Assembly (NCBI RefSeq): GCF_001645125.1 | Contig: NZ_LXKA01000220.1 | Span: forward strand, 43,881 to 107,880 | Origin: Paraburkholderia ginsengiterrae | GTDB lineage: Bacteria; Pseudomonadota; Gammaproteobacteria; Burkholderiales; Burkholderiaceae | Length of the DNA stretch: 64,000 nt | Reading direction: 5' to 3' | Shown: positions 25,117 through 34,249 of the stretch, piece by piece | How the letters are laid out: every line of letters starts with the position of its first letter | Numbering within the stretch: position 1 is the first letter of the stretch | Translations under genes and position numbers: made by a program | Notes under the pieces: model-generated | Seen by the model: only the letters and a program-made list of their open reading frames with translations | What the model was told of the DNA's origin: nothing | The model's database searches: none

Positions 25117-26690
25117 AACTGACCGGCAATCTCCTGATTGGCGCACAGGAAATTCGCGCCACGGCGGGCGCGATGCAGGCGCTCAATCCCGCAACCAATC
25201 TCAATTTCGCGCCTGACTTCGTCTTTGGCGGCATCGAAGAAGTCGACCGCGCGGTGCAACTGGCCGACGAAGCGTTCGACAGCTACAACGACACGAGCCT
25301 GGCAGTCCGTGCGGCGTTCCTGGAGCGCATTGCCGATGGGCTCGACGCCAATGCCCCGGCACTGGCCCTACGCGCCGCGCTGGAGACCGGCTTGCCGGCC
25401 GCGCAGCTCGAAGCGGAGGCCGCTAGGGCGGCCACGCAGTTCCGGCAGTTCGCCACGGTCGTGCGTCAGGGACGCTTTCGACAGGCAACGGTCGATCCCG
25501 CCCAGCCAGAGCGTCTACCTCGGCCACGCATGGATCACCGTATGCAGAAGATCGGCCTCGGTCCGATTGCCATCTTCGGGGCAAGCAATTTCCCGATCTC
25601 GTACTCAGTCGCGGGCGGCGACACGGCGTCCGCGCTGGCGGCCGGCTGTCCCGTCATCCTGAAGGCGCACAACGCCCATCCGGGCGCATCGGAAATCATG
25701 GGCCGCGTCATCCAGCAGGCCGTTAAGGACTCGGGCCTGCGTGAAGGCGTCTTCTCCCTGGTGCGCGGCGACGGCAATGCGATCGGCGAAGCGCTGGTCG
25801 ATCATCCGCTGATCAAGGGCGTGACCTTCACAGGTTCCGAGGCGGGCGGCATGGCGCTATTCCGGCGCGCCCAGCAGCGTCCGGATCCGATCCCCGTCTT
25901 CACGGAAATGACCAGCGTCAATCCCACCTTCGTGCTGCCCATCGCGCTCTTCTCGCGTGGCAGCGAGATTGGCGACGGCTTCGCCGAACGCATGCTGGTG
26001 AACGTAGGCCAGGCTTGCCTGAAGCCCGCGATCCTGCTGGCCGTCGACGGCATCGGCTACAGCGAACTGAAGGAAGCGCTGATTGCCCGCATCAACGCGA
26101 TGCCCTCTCGCACCATGCTGACACCCGGCATCAACATGGCGTACCAGAAGAATGTGGCCCGTCAGCTCGCCGCGGGGGCGAAACAGATCGCGGCGGGTGG
26201 TCCTCCCCAAGGCGAGTGGGATGGGCAGGCATTCCTCTTCGAGGTTGACGGCTCGCGCCTGCTTGAAGAGCCGGCATTGTCGGAAGAGGTCTTCGGCCCT
26301 GCGGCACTGCTGGTGCGCGTACGGGACGACGAGCAACTGATCGCCCTCGCCAGGCAGTTCCGTGGCCAGCTCTCGGCGACGATGCATATCGAACGCCCCG
26401 ATCATGCGCTGGCTGCGCGGCTCTTGCCGGTCCTGCAACGCCGCACTGGCCGCATCGTCATCAATGCCTTCGCGCATCCGCAGGAAGTGTCCTGCGCATC
26501 GATTCACGGCGGCCCGTTTCCGGCGTCCTCCGATAGCCGTTTCACGTCGGTTGGCATGAGCGCGATCGAACGTTTCCTGCGGCCCGTCTGCTACCAAGGC
26601 TTCCCCGACGAGTTGTTGCCGGAGGCGCTCCGGCACGACAACCCGCGCGGCCTCTGGCGGCTGGTGGACGGCGAACCGTCGAAGGCCTGA
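25113..26690 (+). CDS. NAD(P)-dependent aldehyde dehydrogenase, alpha-ketoglutarate semialdehyde type
   Basis: Aldehyde dehydrogenase of 525 aa, the length and layout of 2,5-dioxovalerate dehydrogenases. It opens KLTGNLLIGAQEI, carries FGASNFPISYSVAGGDTASA, the catalytic Glu265 in FTEMTSVNP, and ends with VCYQGFPDELLPEALR. Catalytic Cys302 lies in NVGQACLKPAI; most relatives read GQFCTNPG here, so the active-site loop is unusual. The GTG start at 25113 overlaps the upstream stop by four bases. In the known pathway the enzyme makes 2-oxoglutarate from sugar acids or hydroxyproline; here the isochorismatase partner suggests another source of the aldehyde. Confidence 0.88.
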   Translation: MKLTGNLLIGAQEIRATAGAMQALNPATNLNFAPDFVFGGIEEVDRAVQLADEAFDSYNDTSLAVRAAFLERIADGLDANAPALALRAALETGLPAAQLEAEAARAATQFRQFATVVRQGRFRQATVDPAQPERLPRPRMDHRMQKIGLGPIAIFGASNFPISYSVAGGDTASALAAGCPVILKAHNAHPGASEIMGRVIQQAVKDSGLREGVFSLVRGDGNAIGEALVDHPLIKGVTFTGSEAGGMALFRRAQQRPDPIPVFTEMTSVNPTFVLPIALFSRGSEIGDGFAERMLVNVGQACLKPAILLAVDGIGYSELKEALIARINAMPSRTMLTPGINMAYQKNVARQLAAGAKQIAAGGPPQGEWDGQAFLFEVDGSRLLEEPALSEEVFGPAALLVRVRDDEQLIALARQFRGQLSATMHIERPDHALAARLLPVLQRRTGRIVINAFAHPQEVSCASIHGGPFPASSDSRFTSVGMSAIERFLRPVCYQGFPDELLPEALRHDNPRGLWRLVDGEPSKA

Positions 26691-26699
26691 TGCCAACAG

Positions 26700-26730
26700 G
26701 CACCCGCCCGCACCATCGCTGCGCGGGTGC
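26700..26730 (+). terminator. Hairpin after the aldehyde dehydrogenase
   Basis: GCACCCGC (26700-26707) pairs perfectly with GCGGGTGC (26723-26730) around a 15-base loop, starting 10 bp after the stop codon. No T tract follows, so termination is plausible but not certain. Confidence 0.45.
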
Positions 26731-26786
26731 AAATCCCTAACCCGTTAATTCGTTGCGGACGTCAACGTTTCTAAAAGGTGCTCAAC

Positions 26787-27125
26787 ATGACTCGCATTTA
26801 TCAAGCATTCCTTATCGTGGCTACACTTGGTCTGCCGATTGCCAGCCACGCCCAATCCCAATCGACGGTAACGCGCGCCCAGGTTCGCGCCGAACTCGTC
26901 GCTGCGGAACAGTCCGGCCAGATTCCGCAGAGCAACACGCGCTATCCGGAACCCGCGAACTACTCGGTCGCGGCGCCCCATGTGTTCCATCGCTCGCACG
27001 ATGTCACTACAACGTCCTATGGTCCGTCGATGAACGGCAGTGCCGAGTCGGGTTTCCGCGCGACGCGCGACCGTTCGTTCGCCACTGCGCCGATCGGGTT
27101 CGACGACATCTATCGTGGCCAGTAA
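26787..27125 (+). CDS. DUF4148 family secreted protein
   Basis: Small exported protein of 112 aa. The signal peptide TRIYQAFLIVATLGLPIASH ends at HAQ near residue 24. The DUF4148 core TVTRAQVRAELVAAEQSGQI follows directly. The remaining 70 residues are low-complexity and polar. AAAGGTG precedes the ATG at 26787. Function unknown; the family is abundant in Burkholderia. Confidence 0.82.
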   Translation: MTRIYQAFLIVATLGLPIASHAQSQSTVTRAQVRAELVAAEQSGQIPQSNTRYPEPANYSVAAPHVFHRSHDVTTTSYGPSMNGSAESGFRATRDRSFATAPIGFDDIYRGQ

Positions 27126-27288
27126 CGTACCGCTTTCGACACGTGCAAGGAGACACCCATGTCCGCCGCGCTGACGCTGCGCTTCGCGAGTGAAGCGACG
27201 TGGCCGGAGCGCGGTCGGCTGGCGGCTGCAGGCGGCTGTGCGCGAGCGTCTTTCACTTGGAAAGCTATTCTGACGCAGGAGATATCCA

Positions 27289-27582
27289 ATGCAATTTCTT
27301 GTTCTGGTTTCCCTCACCACTCCCACCCCCATGGACGCGCCCACACAGGAAGAGCGCGAAGCCGAGTCGGAGGTCATCCGGCAACTCTACCGCGATGGCA
27401 TCGTCAGGCAGATCTGGCTGCGCGGCGATGGTGGCGCATGCATCATCGCGGAAGGCGATGCTCCACAAACTCTGGATGCTGTCTTCTCTGCCCTGCCCCT
27501 GGTGAAGTCCGGCTTCCTTCAGCCTCCGAAGGTCATTGCACTGAAGGCATATTCGGGGTTCGGGCCCAGGGCTACGCCATGA
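27289..27582 (+). CDS. Muconolactone delta-isomerase-like small protein
   Basis: A 97-aa soluble protein with the ferredoxin-like arrangement of muconolactone isomerase and YciI-type proteins. It shows MQFLVLVSLTTP, a long helix EEREAESEVIRQLYRDG, then IVRQIWLRGDGGACIIAEGD and a closing LPLVKSGFLQPPKVIAL. CAGGAGA lies upstream of the ATG. It is preceded by a DUF4148 gene and followed by the acetamidase gene. It may be an isomerase or a ligand-binding protein of this catabolic group; the family call is by pattern only. Confidence 0.65.
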   Translation: MQFLVLVSLTTPTPMDAPTQEEREAESEVIRQLYRDGIVRQIWLRGDGGACIIAEGDAPQTLDAVFSALPLVKSGFLQPPKVIALKAYSGFGPRATP

Positions 27583-28050
27583 GGCCGGCGACAGGTACGG
27601 CGAAGCGTTTGAATCGCCGGCGCTAATGCATAGCTCCGCCCGGTACGAGCAGCGCTTTCAGGCATCTGGACAGAGGACTGGAAGCGCGACCGTGTCCATC
27701 AACATGCCTGTAACGCGTCGACGCGCTCGAAAACGAAGCGCTGCGCCGCATTCAGGCCGGCAGCACTTTCACCGGACTGTGCGACATGCTCGTCGCGCGG
27801 GTGGGCGAAGCCGGCGGCATCGTGAAGGACGGCGCGCTGCTCGCCGGCTGGCTCGGCAGCGAGCTCATCACCGGTGTCGATACGACGTAAATGCCCCGTA
27901 CACGCCCTTGAGAGACGAAATCTGGATCTCCGGCCCCTCACGAGCGCGAACGACGAATCACCCCAGCCCGCACGATCGGCCCCACGAGCGATCGTGCTCC
28001 TCTGTCAAACAAACAGACGCCGCATTTGATGCGGCACGTGGAGAGCAAAC
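27583..28050. other. Intergenic region with an unrecognised gene remnant
   Basis: These 468 bp contain the fragment at 27714-27890 and otherwise only short frames. The acetamidase ribosome site (GGAGAG) is at its right end. Confidence 0.45.
27714..27890 (+). pseudogene. C-terminal fragment of an unrecognised protein
   Basis: After an in-frame TAA at 27711, 58 codons run to TAA at 27888. They encode VDALENEALRRIQAGSTFTG, then LCDMLVARVGEAGG and LLAGWLGSELITGVD. The regular helical pattern and good codon use suggest the tail of a real protein, but no start codon or ribosome site fits. I do not recognise the family with confidence. Confidence 0.35.
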
Positions 28051-29385
28051 ATGACGACCCTCGTTTCCGATGCCATCACGGTGCAGCCGCCTGTCAAACG
28101 GCTGCGTGTCGTTTCCTACACGAGCGGGCTCATCGGGCCCAGCCAGACGATGCTAGGTCCGCTCGCCGACGGCGGCACGCTGATCGCCAGCACGCCGCCC
28201 GGCTGCTGGGGGCCGATGATCACGCCGGCCTTCCAGGGTGGCCACGAGGTGACGCAACCGGTCGCCATCGCCGGGGCCGAGGTCGGCGACGCCGTCGCGC
28301 TAAGGATTGAACGGCTGCGCGTCACGTCAGTTGCGACGTCTTCGGGCATGATGGAATTCGTCGAGGGCCGTTACCACGGCGACCCGTTCGTCGCCAAGTT
28401 CTGCCCGGCGTGCGGCACGGAGCACCCGGCGAGCTATGTCGAAGGCATCGGCGAGGACGCCATTCGCTGCGATCACTGCGGCGCCGAGGTCAGCGCCTTT
28501 CGCTTCAAGCATGGCTATGTGATCGTCCTCGATCAGGAAAACCAGGTCAGCGTGACCGTCAATCAGGAGGTCGCCAATGGCCTGGCAGGCAACGCGCCAT
28601 TGATGTCGGCTCTGCCCGAGCTTGCGGCCCAGCATTCGATCCTGTCGCTCGCGCGTGCCGACATCCCGGGCGTGGCAGCGCACATGCGCCCGTTCCTCGG
28701 CAACATCGGCACGACGCCCTCACGCGACATCCCCGACTCGCACAACTGCGCCGATTTCGGCCAGTACCTGGTCGGCGCGCCGCATCGCTACGCGCTGACG
28801 CGCGAGGAACTGCACGCGGCCAAGACTGACGGGCACATGGACACCAACTCGGTCCGAGAGGGTTGCATCCTGATTTGCCCCGTCAAGGTGCCGGGCGCCG
28901 GCGTGTATCTCGGGGACATGCACGCGCAACAGGGCAACGGCGAGATCGCGGGGCACGCGACCGACGTGTCCGGCGAAACCGAGATCACCGTCGAGGTCAT
29001 CAAGAACCTCGCGCTCGAAGGACCGATCCTGCTGCAGAACTTCGACGACCTGCCGCCGATGGCGCGTCCGATGAGCGCCTTGCAGCGGCAAAAGGTGGCC
29101 GAGCTCGGCGCGCGCTGGGGTCAGCGCGAGATCGAGGAGAGCGGGCCGATCACGTTCATCGGCAGCGGCGCCAACCTGAACGAGGCCACCGAGAACGGCT
29201 TGCGGCGCGCCGCGGGCGTGACGGGGCTCGCGTACGAAGAAGTCCTGAATCGGGCGACGATCACGGGCTCGATCGATATCAGTCGACTGCCCGGCACAGT
29301 GCGCGTGACCTTCCTGTGCCCGCTCGCGATCCTCGACCGCATGGGGATCGGGCGTCTGGTGCGCGAAAAGTACGAGCTCGAATAA
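28051..29385 (+). CDS. Acetamidase/formamidase family protein
   Basis: Amidase-fold protein of 444 aa related to FmdA/AmdA, which hydrolyse formamide or acetamide to the acid and ammonia. Family traits include DSHNCADFGQYLVGAP, LGDMHAQQGNGEIAGHATDV and the central NIGTTPSRDIPDSHN. An extra zinc-ribbon-like insertion is seen near residues 120-150, CPACGTEH and CDHCGAEV, not present in short FmdA. GGAGAG precedes the ATG. A strong hairpin follows the stop. Together with isochorismatase and aldehyde dehydrogenase genes it points to amide catabolism, though it has its own intergenic region. Confidence 0.85.
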   Translation: MTTLVSDAITVQPPVKRLRVVSYTSGLIGPSQTMLGPLADGGTLIASTPPGCWGPMITPAFQGGHEVTQPVAIAGAEVGDAVALRIERLRVTSVATSSGMMEFVEGRYHGDPFVAKFCPACGTEHPASYVEGIGEDAIRCDHCGAEVSAFRFKHGYVIVLDQENQVSVTVNQEVANGLAGNAPLMSALPELAAQHSILSLARADIPGVAAHMRPFLGNIGTTPSRDIPDSHNCADFGQYLVGAPHRYALTREELHAAKTDGHMDTNSVREGCILICPVKVPGAGVYLGDMHAQQGNGEIAGHATDVSGETEITVEVIKNLALEGPILLQNFDDLPPMARPMSALQRQKVAELGARWGQREIEESGPITFIGSGANLNEATENGLRRAAGVTGLAYEEVLNRATITGSIDISRLPGTVRVTFLCPLAILDRMGIGRLVREKYELE

Positions 29386-29388
29386 AAA

Positions 29389-29431
29389 CGCGCCGCGCCT
29401 CATTTCGGATTTTCGGATGAGGCGCGGCGCG
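29389..29431. terminator. Long perfect hairpin after the acetamidase gene
   Basis: CGCGCCGCGCCTCAT (29389-29403) pairs perfectly with ATGAGGCGCGGCGCG (29417-29431), a 15-bp stem with a 13-base loop, starting 3 bp after the stop. On the minus strand it is followed by a T run (CGTTTTTATT), so the intrinsic signal is better for leftward transcripts; on the plus strand no T run follows. Confidence 0.65.
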
Positions 29432-30445
29432 TGCGCGCGTGACGTCGATCGGGGCGTCCGACACCCCTCATTCCTGGTGCTGGACCGACTCGATGAGATT
29501 GTTGCGAAGTGCGACGATCGCCTTGGTTGTCTCTCGAAACCGTCCGCAGCCGCGCGGACCATAAGTTCTTACATGTGCATTTACGATAAGTGGTAACGCC
29601 GATAACATCTGCGTGAGGATTTGATGAAAGGCTGCGTATTGCGGGTTTGCTTCGCTGGCGGGTCTGCTTCGCTGCCGCTTTCATGATAAATGTGTCAGGC
29701 ACAACCCACCGCATTTTTCACGCGCAAGAAGCGCGGCAAGCCATCTGAAAATGCACGGGTCATCCGATCCGAAATACCGCCTCTATTACCGCCACGACCA
29801 AGGGGGGAATGTGGTGAAGGACGTCAATGTCGGCATTGACTGCACCACGAGCTTTCAGCAAAGCATCAAGTTGTCCGATTTCACGATTGTGTTCGACGGG
29901 GCCGAGAAAGCTCGTCAATGTAGTCGTCATGCCTAGGTATGTCCGTGAGACCTTTGCACCGGTCGGTCGAAGCGCCTCCCGGTAGTCCCAACGCATGATG
30001 CCGTGCATGCACGGGCCTGTGACTCCAACTCCCGCCCGACGTCCCGTGCCTGACGCGGTGAGCAGACGACGAGCTCGCTGGCGCATCAGGAACCCAGATC
30101 TCCTGATACTGTGACCGTGCGCCGAACTGGCGCTTACGCGCGACGTCACCGAGGATGCATGAACGACAGCAACATGCGCGATGAAACTCAAACGGCCGTT
30201 AATGGGTGCTGAACCGACGTTTGGACGGCCGAGCGACATGGCGAGCGAATGACGCTTCATGGCCGGTAGTACGCGTTCACCCACCTCGGCGAAAAGCGGC
30301 CGTTGAAGATTCAAAGGTCTTCTCTGTGTGACGCTCAGCGAACTGGTGCTATCGGCCACAAGCGGACGGTCGACGAACCAGCCTAAATTGTTGACAATAC
30401 AATTGCCACTGACGTAACAGACACGAGTTTGCGGAGGTAATTCAA
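29432..30445. other. About 1 kb without a supported gene
   Basis: Short frames occur on both strands but none shows a known motif with a ribosome site. A 57-codon minus-strand frame ending at 29760 (LDALLKARGAVNADIDVLHH) has reasonable composition but no recognised relative. The right end holds the palindrome at 30387-30398 and the RidA ribosome site. Confidence 0.45.
30387..30398. promoter_or_regulatory. Palindrome ATTGTTGACAAT before the RidA gene
   Basis: ATTGT-TG-ACAAT is a perfect 5-bp inverted repeat that overlaps a TTGACA -35-like hexamer (30392-30397), about 50 bp before the RidA start. GntR-type regulators often bind similar TTGTnnACAA sites. No regulator gene is adjacent. Confidence 0.4.
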
Positions 30446-30823
30446 ATGACGATTGAATACTTTGCTGAGAGTAATCCGGGCACAAAAACTCTGCCACGCT
30501 CGCTAGCGACGAAGGCCGGCAACTTTGTGTTTGTATCCGGTCAGGTAGCCAGAGACGAAGACGGCAGCATCGTCGGTGGCGGGATAGAAGCTCAAGCACG
30601 TCAGGCATTGAAGAACGTCGCTCATGTACTCGCGCTCGCGGGTTGCAGGCTCGAGGACGTCGTGAAGACAACCGTCTGGCTTGAAGACGCTCGCGACTTC
30701 GATGAATTCAATCGCATTTACGGAGAGTTCTTCCGCGAGAACAAGCCGTCACGTTCGACACTACAGGCGAAGAACATGGTCGGCACCAAGGTAGAAATCG
30801 AGGCCATTGCTTATAAGCCTTGA
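30446..30823 (+). CDS. RidA/YjgF-family enamine/imine deaminase-like protein, copy 1
   Basis: Trimeric RidA-fold protein of 125 aa. Members hydrolyse reactive enamines or imines, or act in catabolic pathways. It shows ATKAGNFVFVSGQVARDEDG, QARQALKNVAHVLALAGC and the active-site Arg in PSRSTLQAKNM, ending VEIEAIAYKP. GGAGG precedes the ATG. It stands alone between two gene-poor regions. Substrate unknown. Confidence 0.88.
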   Translation: MTIEYFAESNPGTKTLPRSLATKAGNFVFVSGQVARDEDGSIVGGGIEAQARQALKNVAHVLALAGCRLEDVVKTTVWLEDARDFDEFNRIYGEFFRENKPSRSTLQAKNMVGTKVEIEAIAYKP

Positions 30824-31611
30824 CCCCGTCACGGCTTTCGATGCTGTCACCTACTGTGCCTACGTGCTTGGCCTGGAAGCTATGCTGCACCTGCTTTCGG
30901 GCGCAAACCCCTCCATCGAGCGGTCGGTCTAAAGGCCGCCGTTCATGGCGAACGTTAGCTGCTAATGGTTTTATACCGCCCGTTCTTGCTTAGCTTGGCT
31001 TGGCGCTACTGCTCGCCATTAACTGTGCATTCGCCGACCAGATAGAGGGCTATTACCGTGCCTTTAATCGACGAGGCTATTTCCCGGTCCCGCCGCCTCC
31101 TGATTCCTCCATGTGAAGCATGCCGCGTCGAGAATGGCATAAGCAGACGGCTAACCAATCATTCAAACTGACCTACGCAAAATGCCGCGCAGTCCGATGA
31201 ATTCAAGCGTTAAATGACCGCTTTGGAGAAAGCTGTACGGCCGGTTAGGGTCGCTTCATGCCCCTCGCATCTCTGCTGCGATCAGCGATCGATCGAGCTC
31301 CGTATCGTACCGGGTTTGGCCGGGTCCGGTCGCTGACCCAAACCCACTCGCGGACATTCGGGGGGAGTTTTGCCCTGACTGCGGACCTTCGGCTGTTGAG
31401 GACAGATGTAAATTCTTAAAAGAAGCCGGTGGGTCCGCGCCGGGTCGGGGGGCAGTTCCGGGTCGACAGCCGAGGTTCGTGGTCGAGCCGCAGTCGAGTT
31501 GCCGTCGGACTCACGACTTTGGTCAGTAGGAGAAAGCCGCCGAAGCTGCTTCCCATCATCGCGCCTGCACCTGTGGTTGTATCGGCTCGGCAAGCACTGT
31601 CGGGCAAGCTG
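30824..31611. other. 788 bp without a supported gene
   Basis: No frame here carries a recognisable motif or ribosome site, and I saw no strong hairpin. It separates the convergent RidA and amidohydrolase genes. Confidence 0.45.
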
Positions 31612-32739
31612 TCACCGCGTCAGACGCGGCAGAAGCGCGAGCGCGTTCTCCCGGCCGATGGCAAGCAAATCTGCGTCAGAGAGGCCGAGTTGCCTCATGC
31701 GGCGAACTGTCTCCGCTAAAGGTGCGTAGGGATTGTCACTCCCGAAAAGAATCTGTGCCGTCGGCACCAAGCTGGTAAGTGCGGCGATCGCCGGAGCGAA
31801 GGCTGTATCGGCGATGTCGTAGTAGAGGCGACGGAGTTCGTACTCAATGCCGTTAGGGGCCTTCTCCGCAACGTTTGCTGGAGGGAACTCGAGCATACGT
31901 CCGTACATCATGGGCATGGTGCCGCCCGCGTGCGTGAAGATAAAGCGTACGTTTCTGTATAGGGAGAAAGAGCCTGTGTACAACAGGTTCGCAATGGCGC
32001 GCGCGGTATCCTGCGGAATCTCGTCCACTACCGGTGGGACGTTTGCCAGCAAGGTTCGACAACAGAATGGCACGGTGGGATGCACGAACACCACCGCTTT
32101 GCGGCGGTCGAGCTCTTCGAAAACAGGCCTGTACGCTGCATCGCCCAGCCACCTGTCACCGTAGCTGGTCAGCAAACCGATTCCGTTTGCTTGCAGCACG
32201 TCGAACGCATACTCGATTTCGCGAAGACTACCTTCCTGATCGGGCAGCGGAAGGGCGGCAAACAGCCCGAAGCGGCCCGGATAGGTCCGGCCGAGATCCG
32301 CCGCATACTCGTTGACCCGGCGAGCTGTTTTCCGTGCCTGCTGCGCGTCACCGAACCAAACGCCCGGTGTCGTGAGCGACAGTATGGCGGTGGCAACACC
32401 GCTGCCGTCCATTGCGTTAATTGCGTGCTCGGGCGCCCAGGTGTTCCACGCTGGAGTGAGCTTGCCGCCGAAAGACGCTGTGATCCGTTCACGGTTTTCA
32501 GCGAGATAGAAGGGGGGAATGTGATGATGATGTACATCGATCAGGCCTGACTTCACGATAGCCGGCGCTTGCGCAAATGCGCGCGAAAGGCATCCAGTCC
32601 CGATCGCTGCGGCGCAAAGCGCTACCTCTGCGGCGCCGGTGAGGAATCCTCGCCTTTTCTCATTGACCGGGGCGGGGATCGAAGGATTGCAGCAGCCACA
32701 GCGACTGAGAAGCAGCCGTTGCCCAAAGCGATCGTACAT
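31612..32739 (-). CDS. Tat-exported amidohydrolase (metal-dependent, amidohydrolase 2 family)
   Basis: TIM-barrel metal hydrolase or decarboxylase of 375 aa. The metal-binding LIDVHHHHIPPFY motif begins at residue 66; later VFVHPT, FIFTHAGGTMPMM and LFGSDNPYAPL complete the site. Related proteins decarboxylate or hydrolyse aromatic acids such as gamma-resorcylate or aminocarboxymuconate semialdehyde. The N terminus has NEKRRGFLTGAAEVALCAA, a twin-arginine signal with RR at 29-30, preceded by a Cys-rich CGCCNP segment. The start at 32739 has GGGAGAAG upstream. It stands alone, and the export of such an enzyme is unusual. Substrate unknown. Confidence 0.87.
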   Translation of the reverse strand: MYDRFGQRLLLSRCGCCNPSIPAPVNEKRRGFLTGAAEVALCAAAIGTGCLSRAFAQAPAIVKSGLIDVHHHHIPPFYLAENRERITASFGGKLTPAWNTWAPEHAINAMDGSGVATAILSLTTPGVWFGDAQQARKTARRVNEYAADLGRTYPGRFGLFAALPLPDQEGSLREIEYAFDVLQANGIGLLTSYGDRWLGDAAYRPVFEELDRRKAVVFVHPTVPFCCRTLLANVPPVVDEIPQDTARAIANLLYTGSFSLYRNVRFIFTHAGGTMPMMYGRMLEFPPANVAEKAPNGIEYELRRLYYDIADTAFAPAIAALTSLVPTAQILFGSDNPYAPLAETVRRMRQLGLSDADLLAIGRENALALLPRLTR

Positions 32740-33430
32740 ACGCTTCTCCCTGTGACGAAAGAAACGATTAGGTCGCGCGCGTTCCAGGAAATTCGTGGCT
32801 GGCCCCATCTCTCTATATTCAAGGCGACCACCGGCTGTTGGTCAACAAGGACGCAGCGAGGAACTGTACGCAACCGCTCTCCAACACGGCGGGATCGGAA
32901 GTTTGACGCCGCGCGGCCGGCGGTACGTTCGACGGGTAATCCTGTGGCGACGGACCGCAGACTTGCCGGCTTGTCGGGAAACATGGAGAAGGGCGCGCTC
33001 GAGAATTTCAACGCCCCCTTTGTTCGCTGAGTCCGCCTCGAGCAATGTGCAAGGGTGGCTGACGAAATGTCCGCAGCATATCGCGTATGAAGAATGTCCG
33101 TTTTGCATGCGACGCCAGCCGTTGCCTGCACGATACCCTGACGGCCCGCTTCGGGCCGATCAGAGGCGGCCGCGCGGCTCATCGCGATTCGCTGGGCTGC
33201 CACCGTCCTGTCCGGCCGACGTGTTGCGAGGATACGGATTTCACTTTTTCGGGCACGCAGAAACTACGGGCCGTTCTGTGACTTCCCACACTCCTGCTAC
33301 GTAACGTAACGTTTCACTAGTACCGGGTAAACGTTGTTCGCTTATACGCAAGCATTTTTCCGCAGCCCCACTCCCCAAGACGTGCATAACGGGATGGTCA
33401 AACGTGACGCGGCATTTCTTCCGCCGAAGG
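32740..33430. other. 691 bp without a supported gene
   Basis: Only short unrecognised frames. An 11-bp palindrome AACGTAACGTT lies at 33303-33313 inside a CGTAA repeat. Nothing else stands out. Confidence 0.45.
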
Positions 33431-33631
33431 TCAACTCCTCTCGAGCGCTTCGAGCAAACGCAGTGCCTCGTCGAGCCCTTTCACGCGGCCTGCCTGCGAC
33501 GGCACGAGCGATGCACTCCATACGGAGTTGATCCGATGCCGCCAATAGGCCAGCGGGATGTGGCATTCCGCGGAAATAAACGAGATCACGCGCTCAAGAT
33601 GTTCAATGTCTTTTTCGAGTTGACGATTCAT
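33431..33631 (-). CDS. Small hypothetical protein, 66 aa
   Basis: Short soluble protein starting MNRQLEKDIEHLERVISFI and ending RLLEALERS, with two amphipathic helices around AYWRHRIN and KGLDEALRLLEALE. I do not know a function. The start at 33631 has a weak G-rich site (GGGGGC); 22 upstream residues in the same frame look non-coding. Composition and helical pattern favour a real gene, but evidence is limited. Confidence 0.5.
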   Translation of the reverse strand: MNRQLEKDIEHLERVISFISAECHIPLAYWRHRINSVWSASLVPSQAGRVKGLDEALRLLEALERS

Positions 33632-33985
33632 TGCGCCCCCACGGGAATACCAGACCGAACCAAATTCAGAGCATAAAATATGCCGCGAGGGACCCACTTT
33701 ATGTGTTAAACGCCCGGGTCAGGCGTTTTCTCCAACGGGTAGAAAGGGCCGGACATCTGGTCAGGGGTGCGAGGCAGCGTCGACTGCTCAAGCGCGAATC
33801 TGAGCGGAGCGCACGCGCCGATGGCGTCAAAGACTGCGGCTATCCGCAGTACGTCCAGACGACGCGATGTCCCGTCGTGTTCATCGTTGTGCCGCTCGCC
33901 ATGGTCGTGCTGCCGTCAGCTCGGGGTCTGCCATTCTCCCGGGACGCTGTGCGGCGCGTTCCGTACACGCATCCCGGGCATCGGC

Positions 33986-34249
33986 TCACTGCCCGCCGTA
34001 GAGCGCGTTCAAGCGATCCAGTGTGCCGTCCTGCTGGGCGCGCTGCAATTCCTGCTTGACCTCCGCGCGAGTCTTGCCAAGGGGGGCGCCGCTCATGCTA
34101 CCGCCCCCGGGCGTGCCGCCGACCGCGTCCGACGTCATAGCTGCGTTGCTGTCGGAGGCCGTGCTGGATACGTCAGTGTTGTCACCCGCATAGGCCAGCG
34201 TGGTGCACAACGTCAATGCGGCAATAGGGATCAAAATCAGAGCTTTCAT
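33986..34249 (-). CDS. DUF4148 family secreted protein
   Basis: Exported small protein of 87 aa. The signal peptide MKALILIPIAALTLCTTLAY ends at AYA-GD. A Ser/Gly-rich linker (TPGGGSMSGAPLG) leads to the DUF4148 core KTRAEVKQELQRAQQDGTLD near the C terminus. GGAGA precedes the ATG at 34249. No partner genes; function unknown. Confidence 0.82.
   Translation of the reverse strand: MKALILIPIAALTLCTTLAYAGDNTDVSSTASDSNAAMTSDAVGGTPGGGSMSGAPLGKTRAEVKQELQRAQQDGTLDRLNALYGGQ

Noticed and set aside
29760-30671. Minus-strand frame of 303 codons overlapping the RidA gene
   Set aside because: No ribosome site or domain, and it overlaps a certain gene. A short stretch near 29760-29930 looks tidier but is not enough to call.
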